Shown here piece after piece: positions 1 through 4,807 of a DNA stretch of 6,120 bases. The notes beneath the pieces are model-generated. The model was not told the origin of the DNA. It worked only from the letters and a program-made list of their open reading frames with translations, and searched no databases. The first letter of the stretch is position 1. Each line of letters starts with the position of its first letter. This DNA is from Nanobdellota archaeon (GTDB lineage: Archaea > Nanobdellota > Nanobdellia > Pacearchaeales > GW2011-AR1), in the NCBI GenBank assembly GCA_018829425.1, contig JAHJUA010000053.1:1-6120 (forward strand), given 5' to 3'. A program made the translations under genes and the position numbers.

Positions 1-515
1 GCTGAAAGTCCAGGGCCGGGATTTCCTGAAAGAGTTTTATCTTCGAGGATGTTGAATGAATACGACGAAAGTCCAGAGTAAGCGACGGTGCAGGTGGATG
101 CTCCAGGAGTTTCAACTTGAAGGTACCATGTTAGTTCTGAAGGTTTTCTATTTTGAGAAAGGAGCCAGTCTTCTGCTTCTTGAACTTGTGTTCCGGCGTT
201 GGAATTTTTGAGGGCGAGGATTGCTTCTGCAGTTGTTTTCAATTTACACGACGAAGAAGTGGAAGAAGACCAGCACCCGTCGTCTGTTGAACCCGAAAGA
301 ACTTCAGACCGGCACTGCCCAATTGAAAGTAGAGAGAATATTTTTTCTTCAGTTGAAAGTGCGGCGCAGTTTCCTTGAACTTTTTTATTAAGACAAGAAT
401 ACGCGGCTTCGACTTTATCTGTTTCAGTAGTTTGATTTACGGCGGCGCTCACGAGGGAAAGAGTTGCTATAGCAAAAACAAATAAAATCCCGAGAAAGGC
501 TAACCTCTTTTCCAT
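1..515 (-). CDS. Secreted alpha/alpha-toroid-like protein, N-terminal part (runs off left edge)
   Basis: The frame is open from the ATG at 515 to the window edge (171 codons), so the C-terminal part is missing. Residues 1-25 form a signal peptide: a basic start MEKR, a hydrophobic stretch, then VSAA before a polar mature region. The exported part has cysteines at about 41, 50, 68, 81, 90 and 142. A CW...C segment (81-90) is followed by TTAEAILALK (94-103) and DWLLSQ (116-121). These resemble the paired helices of squalene-cyclase/prenyltransferase-type alpha/alpha-toroid repeats. A WYLQVE segment follows at 129-134. I recall this order from large unnamed secreted proteins of DPANN archaea; that is memory, not a search. 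An in-frame ATG at 524 would add three residues, but the TATA-like box at 537-544 is centred 25.5 nt before 515 and only 16.5 nt before 524, so I prefer 515. Catalytic activity cannot be judged; a structural or binding role is as likely as an enzyme. The reading frame is very secure, the fold moderately so. Confidence 0.8.
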   Translation of the reverse strand, partial: MEKRLAFLGILFVFAIATLSLVSAAVNQTTETDKVEAAYSCLNKKVQGNCAALSTEEKIFSLLSIGQCRSEVLSGSTDDGCWSSSTSSSCKLKTTAEAILALKNSNAGTQVQEAEDWLLSQNRKPSELTWYLQVETPGASTCTVAYSGLSSYSFNILEDKTLSGNPGPGLS

Positions 516-532
516 ACTATTCATAGACGAAT

Positions 533-577
533 GTTATTTTTAAAATTATCTTTGATGGAGATGGTTACTTCTCTTCC
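533..577. repeat. Direct repeat, left copy (45 bp)
   Basis: This copy matches 1206-1248 in the same orientation with one substitution (G558 against A1229) and a two-base difference in a T run (five T at 537-541, three at 1210-1212). On the minus strand it begins with the same GAAGAGAAGTAA that ends the primase gene and continues through a TATA-like element. The sequence beyond 577 is unlike the primase gene, so only the last few primase codons are duplicated here. Confidence 0.9.
534..544 (-). promoter_or_regulatory. TATA-like promoter of the toroid-like protein gene
   Basis: The minus strand reads TTTTAAAAATAA here. The box centre is about 25.5 nt before the ATG at 515, which fits a leaderless archaeal transcript starting at that codon. 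The box lies inside the left copy of the direct repeat and corresponds to the promoter of the lipoprotein gene, with two extra A residues. Confidence 0.5.
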
Positions 578-618
578 AACTTTTAGGAGGATATTGGAAT
601 TTGTAAGTTTTGTTTAAA

Positions 619-1185
619 TTATTTCTTTTTTTCTTTTAAACTTTTAAGTAAAGTGGATTGAAGTTCGTTATAATCTAATCGACGATCTTTGGGATTAGTA
701 TCTGCAGTTTCAAAAAGCTTTATTATTTCAGACTCGGAAGGATTTGTTTGATGAAACCATTCTACATAAGATTGATAAGCTGCATCTGTAACCCAATAAT
801 CCCTTATTTGAGTATTATATGCATCCACCCTAAAGCGAGTAGGTGTTTCTATTATTTCTTTTTTAGTTTGTTCAATGGTTGGAAGAAGTTCTTCTAAAGT
901 AAGAAGTCTATCTTGGCCTTTGTCAGCTTGTTTAAATAAGTTTTTTCTAGAATATCGGCTAGCGCTTTTTATAAGTGCGCTAACTGGGGGTTCACTAGTA
1001 TAACTAAATTCACTATCTTCAAAAGCAAATAATTCTTGATAAGCTGCCTCTGTTAGCCAGTAACCATCTAAAGGTCTGTTATATTTAGTCATTAAGACTT
1101 CTTGTTTGACTAATGGTCTAGATGTGGAACAACCAATTATTAAACTTAAAGAAACTGCTGCCAAGGTTCTGTAGAGGTTTTTCAT
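619..1185 (-). CDS. Lipoprotein with duplicated EF-hand-like domain
   Basis: This is a 188-residue exported protein. Residues 1-18 form a lipoprotein signal with lipobox IIG-C19, so the mature protein should be lipid-anchored at Cys19 on the outer face of the membrane. The rest is two copies of one unit. Each starts with a Y-N-x(5)-YW-[LV]-T-[ED]-AAYQ block (35-50 and 123-138) and ends in an EF-hand-like loop. The first loop is D88-E99 with D88, D92, L95 and E99 in canonical positions, but Gly at position 3 and Arg at the usual Gly. The second is D162-E174, one residue too long, with D162, N164, D167, L170 and E174. Calcium or another metal is a reasonable ligand, but both loops are imperfect. 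The tail is Lys-rich. I do not recognise a named family. The gene lies 50 bp downstream of the primase stop, has its own TATA-like box inside the repeat, and its codon use is unlike its neighbours. This suggests acquisition, perhaps from bacteria, since lipoboxes are less typical of DPANN archaea. Confidence 0.85.
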   Translation of the reverse strand: MKNLYRTLAAVSLSLIIGCSTSRPLVKQEVLMTKYNRPLDGYWLTEAAYQELFAFEDSEFSYTSEPPVSALIKSASRYSRKNLFKQADKGQDRLLTLEELLPTIEQTKKEIIETPTRFRVDAYNTQIRDYWVTDAAYQSYVEWFHQTNPSESEIIKLFETADTNPKDRRLDYNELQSTLLKSLKEKKK

Positions 1186-1205
1186 TGTATAAAATACGAA
1201 GTGAA

Positions 1206-1248
1206 GTTATTTAAAATTATCTTTGATGAAGATGGTTACTTCTCTTCC
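1206..1248. repeat. Direct repeat, right copy (43 bp)
   Basis: This is the partner of 533-577. It spans the last four codons and stop of the primase gene (stop at 1236-1238) and the TATA-like element of the lipoprotein gene. The two copies are about 671 bp apart and the lipoprotein gene with its short flanks is the only thing between them. Confidence 0.9.
1207..1218 (-). promoter_or_regulatory. TATA-like promoter of the lipoprotein gene
   Basis: The minus strand reads AATTTTAAATAA. The box core (1208-1215) is centred 26.5 nt before the ATG at 1185, which predicts a leaderless mRNA. It is part of the direct repeat, so the gene appears to use a copy of the promoter that also drives the 515 gene. 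Confidence 0.5.
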
Positions 1249-2648
1249 TTATTTTTCTTTTTGCTTCTTGGTTTCTTTGCGGCCTTCGCGCGCGCTTCGT
1301 TTTCTTTCGCGTTTTCTTTCGCGCGCTGTGCCAAAATCCAGAGCTTTCTTGAAACGAAGCTAACTGGATTTTTGAAACGAAGTTCTTCTTCAGTTGGAAT
1401 CACGCCGATGCCCTTGTAATAGTCTTTATCATAGTTCGGCGGCAGAACCATTTTGTTTCGATAACTCCATTCGAGCTGCGTTTTTATGTAGCCGTCTTTA
1501 AGAGGAACTTCATTTTTCTGATTCCAATCTTCCAAACGAGACTCTAGTTCTTTTCTTTCCAAACCTATTGCTCTGAAAAAATTAAGAAGAACAAAAACGG
1601 AACGTTTTCTTCCATCTGAAACTCCGACAAGAATTTTTTTAATTGACGGCGGGATTAAATCTTCGGAAAGATTTGTGATTTTCATTGGCGTGAAATCTGA
1701 ACGAGGCGTAGAGCCTTTTTTTTCATACGATGGAGATTCTTTCTTTTCTTCAAGACTTCGGTTTTTATGCCAGTCAAGCGCTTCGCGGAGAAGTTCCGAC
1801 GCTTCGCCTTCCTCAGATTCGGGCATGAAGTTTTTTATTTTAACTTTGAGAGGGTCTGCGTCTTTTGGTTGAAAATAACTTATGTAGTCTGCTTCGAAAA
1901 CTGCTGAAGCGAGAGATGTTTTTTCATGGAGACTGTAAGGCATCCTGAACAAATGCCGTGGAGAAACGAGGACCAAGTCTGGAACCACATCTTTTGGCGC
2001 TTCAAAGTCTCGGACATATTTGCTGAATCCTGCGCTCGCTTTTGTTAATGCTGTTATTTTTTCGATGAGTTCATTTTTTGAAACATCCATTATGAATTGA
2101 GTTATTATTCGCGGCCATTCTGGAAACATCTCTGAAGTTTTTATGCCGTTGATTTCTTCCGGGAAAGCTTTCCAAGGCACGATGAGGTGGAATCCTTTTG
2201 AGCCAGAGAATTTTACGCCAATGTTTTTTATTCCGTAGAATCTTAAGATTTTGATTATGATTTCTGCAAGAATTTTGCTGTAGTCTAAATATTTGCTGTC
2301 AATGTCAAGAAGCAAATCCCATCCTGTTCTTATGGAGTTGAGCTGCTTTGGAGTCATGCCAGTTTGAATTTCTAGAGGGTCTTTCCATATTTCTTCTGAA
2401 CAATGGAAACTTGTCGCGCCTTTCTTGACCATTTGAAAAACATCTCCAGGATATTGAAGAGAATCCGGGCGCTTTCCAAAGCCTTCAAAATAACGAGGGA
2501 CGATTTCTCTGTCTTGTGAGAATTGGAAGATGGCTTTTTGGACTTCCGGCTGAGAATAATAAAGGTGTGTTAAATTTCTGATTCTTTGCTCTCTTGTGCT
2601 TTTCTCTTTTGGTTCTTCTGGCTCGATTTCGGGGTTATCAGAAGGCAT
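1236..2648 (-). CDS. priS: Single-chain DNA primase: PriS catalytic domain fused to a cysteine-free PriL C-terminal-like domain
   Basis: This 470-residue archaeo-eukaryotic primase makes the RNA/DNA primers for replication. The catalytic PriS domain covers about 20-290. It holds REIVPRYF (47-54), GATSFH (77-82), the metal-binding DID pair at D115/D117, the nucleotide-binding SGSKGFH (148-154), and the third carboxylate D224 before RHLFRMPYSLHEKT (231-244). A charged linker (about 295-320) leads to a second domain (about 330-432) that follows the PriL C-terminal order: PP at 333-334, a helical DGRKRSVFVLLNFF block from 345, then LPPN (402-405), GIG and KNPVSF. The usual Fe-S cysteines are absent: Ser335 follows PP, Tyr406 follows PPN, and none follow in the GIG region. 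The whole protein has one Cys (C83). A single-chain primase is known from Nanoarchaeum equitans. The last 30 residues are a Lys/Ala/Glu-rich basic tail, perhaps for DNA binding. The start is supported by a TATA box 25.5 nt upstream. It is divergent from PCNA. The symbol refers to the catalytic part. Confidence 0.92.
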   Translation of the reverse strand: MPSDNPEIEPEEPKEKSTREQRIRNLTHLYYSQPEVQKAIFQFSQDREIVPRYFEGFGKRPDSLQYPGDVFQMVKKGATSFHCSEEIWKDPLEIQTGMTPKQLNSIRTGWDLLLDIDSKYLDYSKILAEIIIKILRFYGIKNIGVKFSGSKGFHLIVPWKAFPEEINGIKTSEMFPEWPRIITQFIMDVSKNELIEKITALTKASAGFSKYVRDFEAPKDVVPDLVLVSPRHLFRMPYSLHEKTSLASAVFEADYISYFQPKDADPLKVKIKNFMPESEEGEASELLREALDWHKNRSLEEKKESPSYEKKGSTPRSDFTPMKITNLSEDLIPPSIKKILVGVSDGRKRSVFVLLNFFRAIGLERKELESRLEDWNQKNEVPLKDGYIKTQLEWSYRNKMVLPPNYDKDYYKGIGVIPTEEELRFKNPVSFVSRKLWILAQRAKENAKENEARAKAAKKPRSKKKNKEEK

Positions 2649-2668
2649 TTAACTAAATTGCATAAAAG

Positions 2669-2678
2669 ATTTATATAG
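2669..2678 (-). promoter_or_regulatory. TATA box of the primase gene
   Basis: The minus strand reads CTATATAAAT, the best TATA match in the window. Its core (2670-2677) is centred 25.5 nt before the primase ATG at 2648, predicting transcription start at the start codon. Confidence 0.65.
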
Positions 2679-2689
2679 ATTTGTAGTTT

Positions 2690-2707
2690 ATTGTTAAGAA
2701 TAACAAT
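2690..2707. promoter_or_regulatory. Perfect inverted repeat between the divergent primase and PCNA promoters (candidate operator)
   Basis: The sequence is ATTGTTA-AGAA-TAACAAT, with two perfect 7 bp arms and a 4 bp spacer. It lies upstream of the primase TATA box and ends directly before the PCNA TATA-like box, where the TFB recognition element would be. A dimeric regulator bound here could control both replication genes. The region is AT-rich, so a chance palindrome is possible. Confidence 0.4.
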
Positions 2708-2708
2708 G

Positions 2709-2716
2709 CTTAAAAG
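2709..2716 (+). promoter_or_regulatory. TATA-like promoter of the PCNA gene
   Basis: The element CTTAAAAG is centred 25.5 nt before the PCNA ATG at 2738. It is a weaker match than the primase box, but the spacing equals that of the other promoters in the window. Confidence 0.5.
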
Positions 2717-2730
2717 GAGACGTCTTTTTT
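2713..2730. repeat. Palindrome between the PCNA TATA box and start codon
   Basis: A perfect 8 bp palindrome AGACGTCT (2718-2725) is flanked, after two G/T positions on each side, by AAA and TTT. It sits between the predicted TATA box and transcription start, where a bound protein would block initiation. With a leaderless transcript it would not be in the mRNA. Confidence 0.3.
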
Positions 2731-2737
2731 AATTAAA

Positions 2738-3469
2738 ATGCTTGTAAAACTTGAAAATCCTAGTTTGTTGGCGCGTGCAATTGAAATCATCTCAGAGCTT
2801 GTGATGGAAGTTCGCGTCAAGGTGAATGACGAAACGGGACTTAGTATTACTGCTATGGATCCTGCAAACGTGGCGATGGTTCGATTCGTGCTGCCTAAAA
2901 GTTCTTTCGCTCAGTTTGAAGCTGGAAATGAAGTTCTTGGAATTAATCTTGATAATTTAAAGAGGATACTTAAAAGATGTGGAACGACGAGTTCGTTGAC
3001 TTTAGAAAGCAAAGAAAACACGCTGGACATAAATATTCAGGACAGAATAAAACGGAATTTTAGTTTGAGTCTTATAGAAATTGATTCTGAGGACAAGGAC
3101 TTGCCGACAAACCTTGAGTTCAGTTCAAAGATTGAAATGAAGTCGCAGGATCTCGTTGATTCCGTTGAAGATTGTTTGGTTGTTTCGGACAGTTGTTCAT
3201 TTATTGTTAAAGATGGAAAGTTTATTGTTGAAGCGAAAGGATTGAATTCAGCGAGGTCGGAATTTTCAAGCGATGAAGCAAAGATTGAAGCGGAGAATTG
3301 TAAGTCGCGTTATAGTTTGGAATATTTGCAGAAGTTTGTGAAAGCGTCAAAACTTAATGATACAACTGTTTTGAGATTTGCGAACGAGCATCCTCTTAGA
3401 GTTGATGTAAAAAACGAGTTGATGGAAATTTCTTTCTTGCTTGCGCCTCGTGTTGAGACTGATGATTAA
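2738..3469 (+). CDS. pcn: DNA polymerase sliding clamp (PCNA)
   Basis: At 243 residues this is the usual length for archaeal PCNA, the trimeric ring that tethers replicative polymerase, FEN1 and ligase to DNA. The first domain carries the family motif AMDPANVAMVRF (39-50). The interdomain connector that receives PIP-box partners is around 112-124 (LIEIDSEDKDLP), acidic as expected. The second domain follows, with basic residues spread over both halves, and the protein ends with FLLAPRVE (233-240), the conserved C-terminal strand and PIP-contact segment. It is complete, with no gap or substitution that looks damaging. The start is fixed by the DNA: the TATA-like box is 25.5 nt upstream and there is no earlier in-frame candidate with suitable spacing. 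Its divergent partner is the primase, so two replication-fork genes share an 89 bp control region. The stop codon overlaps that of the convergent methyltransferase gene. Confidence 0.96.
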   Translation: MLVKLENPSLLARAIEIISELVMEVRVKVNDETGLSITAMDPANVAMVRFVLPKSSFAQFEAGNEVLGINLDNLKRILKRCGTTSSLTLESKENTLDINIQDRIKRNFSLSLIEIDSEDKDLPTNLEFSSKIEMKSQDLVDSVEDCLVVSDSCSFIVKDGKFIVEAKGLNSARSEFSSDEAKIEAENCKSRYSLEYLQKFVKASKLNDTTVLRFANEHPLRVDVKNELMEISFLLAPRVETDD

Positions 3470-3912
3470 ATCCAACGCCTGACTCTTTTTTGATAATCAA
3501 GATACTTTTTTCCAAACTTTTTATTTAGATTCTTTTCTTCAATAGGGATTGTGAATGTATCTGTTAAAATTACGAAGATAAGAGGAATAATAAAAGTGGC
3601 TAGAGAACCTAAAAATATTGAAATACCCAATAATGTTAAAGCCATTCCGAGGTAGGTGGGATTCCTTGAATACCTGAATGGCCCATAGGTTACTAACTTG
3701 TTAGGGATTTCAAAGGGTCTTATAGTCGTTTTTTCCTTTCTAAAATTGTATGCTACCCAGATTAGATTTAGATAAAGACCGAAGAGAATTAGGGGAATTC
3801 CTAGATAGATGAAAGGATAAGAAATGAAACTTACTACAGGGAAAGCGTAATGAAGAATTATTTGCAGTGCGATAAAACCTAAGAAATAATCTGGAGTCAG
3901 ACTAAGCTTCAT
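3466..3912 (-). CDS. Membrane methyltransferase of the ICMT/PEMT superfamily
   Basis: This 148-residue integral membrane protein has hydrophobic segments at about 8-30, 32-54, 88-104 and 104-122. It has the cytoplasmic SAM-binding signature of the isoprenylcysteine carboxyl methyltransferase / phospholipid methyltransferase group: GPFRYSRNPTYLGM (77-90), where RNP stands for the usual RHP, then the Glu pair E125/E126, and the FGxxYxxY...VRRW end (133-147). It should transfer a methyl group from SAM to a lipid-embedded substrate. Homologues act on prenylated cysteine, phosphatidylethanolamine or other lipids, and nothing here says which. Archaea with ether lipids make the textbook substrates unlikely. 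The gene is convergent with PCNA and overlaps it by 4 bp at the stops, so it is probably unrelated in function. Twelve of 22 Leu codons are TTA or CTA, unlike PCNA and the 4018 gene, which hints at horizontal acquisition. The start fits a TATA box 26.5 nt upstream. Confidence 0.88.
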   Translation of the reverse strand: MKLSLTPDYFLGFIALQIILHYAFPVVSFISYPFIYLGIPLILFGLYLNLIWVAYNFRKEKTTIRPFEIPNKLVTYGPFRYSRNPTYLGMALTLLGISIFLGSLATFIIPLIFVILTDTFTIPIEEKNLNKKFGKKYLDYQKRVRRWI

Positions 3913-3932
3913 TAGTGATTAATAGAAGAATA

Positions 3933-3943
3933 GTATTTATATT
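3933..3943 (-). promoter_or_regulatory. TATA box of the membrane methyltransferase gene
   Basis: The minus strand reads AATATAAATAC. The core (3935-3942) is centred 26.5 nt before the ATG at 3912, again predicting a leaderless transcript. Confidence 0.6.
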
Positions 3944-3988
3944 TTTAGAAAAAGTAATCTCTCTCGCCGTCGCAAAATTCCAACAAGA

Positions 3989-3997
3989 TTTATAAAT
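3989..3997 (+). promoter_or_regulatory. TATA box of the pilin-like/Cys-rich operon
   Basis: TTTATAAAT, preceded by a purine/A-rich stretch that could serve as the TFB element. The core is centred 25.5 nt before the ATG at 4018. It should drive both 4018-4806 and the gene starting at 4808. No Shine-Dalgarno sequence precedes 4018. Confidence 0.65.
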
Positions 3998-4017
3998 AAA
4001 ATTTCCCTGTAAAAGCT

Positions 4018-4806
4018 ATGAAAAGAGTGAGTGATAAAAGGGGACAGGTTACTATTTTTATTATAATCGCGATTGTTATTGTCATGGCGGTTATCGGTTA
4101 CTTTTTTATATTGCCGCGAGCGGGGACAACAGAAAGTTCTGCAGCGTTTAACGAAGAAAACCCACAAGCATTTATGCAAACATGTCTTGAGGCGCCGCTC
4201 GCAGAAACCATTCAGAAAGTTTCCCTTCAAGGCGGAAGTGTTAATCCAACAAACTATGTTCTTTACCAAGACAATCCAATAGCATATTTGTGTTACACGA
4301 GCGAAGATTACAGCACATGCGTTGTGCAGCAGCCGTTGCTGAAGCAACACATTGAATCTGAAATTGAAACTAATCTTGCAATAGATGTTAGTGATTGCTT
4401 CAATTCTCTTACGGAAAGTTATCAAAAGGCAAAATATGAAGTTTCTTTGACATCTGGAGAAACAAATGTTGAGTTGCTGCCAAACAGAATTATATTGAGT
4501 ATGGGCCACATTCTTACAGCGACGAAAGGCAGCGCGAAAAGGTTTGATGGGTTTAATATTGCGGCGGACAATAATCTTTATGAACTTGTAGGAATTTCAA
4601 ATTCAATAGTAGAATGGGAATCAAACTACGGCGACTCTGAGACGACGCTTTACACAAGCACTTACAGTAAATTTATGGTTGAGAAAAATTTAGGGCAGGA
4701 TGAATCTAAGATTTATGTTTTGACTGACATAAACACTGGAGATATTTTCCAGTTCGCGTCGAGGAGCATTCCACTGCCTTCAGGATTCGGGAGCATAAAC
4801 ATTTAA
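4018..4806 (+). CDS. Pilin-like membrane-anchored exported protein
   Basis: This 262-residue protein begins with a short basic segment, then KRGQVT (7-12) and a hydrophobic helix (13-32, rich in Ile/Val), then a large extracytoplasmic part. KRGQV followed by a long hydrophobic run matches archaeal class III (prepilin-type) signals, in which cleavage falls before the Gln. The Glu expected at +5 after cleavage in true pilins is Phe14, so the protein may be a minor pilin, a pseudopilin or simply a membrane anchor. The outer part has four cysteines (56, 92, 101, 127), enough for two disulfides. Around the first is a CLEAPLAETIQ helix followed by QGG (71-73). I recall this order, Cys-helix then QGG then a YLC segment, from unnamed DPANN proteins with the same N-terminus. 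No enzyme motif is visible. The next gene starts one base after this stop, so the two are almost certainly co-transcribed and probably work together at the cell surface. Confidence 0.85.
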   Translation: MKRVSDKRGQVTIFIIIAIVIVMAVIGYFFILPRAGTTESSAAFNEENPQAFMQTCLEAPLAETIQKVSLQGGSVNPTNYVLYQDNPIAYLCYTSEDYSTCVVQQPLLKQHIESEIETNLAIDVSDCFNSLTESYQKAKYEVSLTSGETNVELLPNRIILSMGHILTATKGSAKRFDGFNIAADNNLYELVGISNSIVEWESNYGDSETTLYTSTYSKFMVEKNLGQDESKIYVLTDINTGDIFQFASRSIPLPSGFGSINI

Positions 4807-4807
4807 G

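Larger units (their letters stand above)
578..1248. mobile_element. Putative inserted single-gene cassette bounded by direct repeats
   Basis: This segment is one repeat unit plus the DNA between the two copies. Recombination between the copies would remove it and leave the primase gene intact, followed directly by the promoter of the 515 gene. The cargo is a single lipoprotein gene whose Leu codon use differs from its neighbours (12 of 22 are TTA/CTA). The arrangement resembles integration at the 3' end of a gene by a site-specific recombinase, but the segment holds no recombinase and no terminal inverted repeats that I can see. A plain segmental duplication or recombination-driven capture would look the same. 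The repeats are certain; calling this mobile is inference. Confidence 0.35.

Noticed and set aside
1201..1419. A plus-strand open frame starting beside the direct repeat
   Set aside because: It is antisense to the primase tail and encodes a Phe/Ser-rich low-complexity product, the complement of the Lys/Glu/Ala codons there.
2716..2719. GGAG before PCNA as a Shine-Dalgarno site
   Set aside because: It is 18 nt from the start codon, too far, and lies upstream of the predicted transcription start.
3459..3496. Box C/D guide RNA (CTGATGA, CTGA and a weak TGATAA)
   Set aside because: No final D box follows at a suitable distance, and the first boxes fall within the PCNA stop region.
3467..3985. 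A repeat flanking the methyltransferase gene (AAATCCAAC near 3468 and AAATTCCAAC near 3975), like that around the lipoprotein gene
   Set aside because: Only about nine bases match with a gap; chance similarity in AT-rich DNA explains it.
3937..4509. A 190-codon open frame on the minus strand
   Set aside because: It lies antisense to most of the pilin-like gene, and its product is Cys/Arg/Asn-rich with no domain. The plus-strand gene has a promoter, an export signal and a coupled partner.
4789..4793. GGGAG before the Cys-rich gene as a ribosome site
   Set aside because: The 14 nt gap to the ATG at 4808 is longer than usual; coupling through the one-base junction explains translation better.
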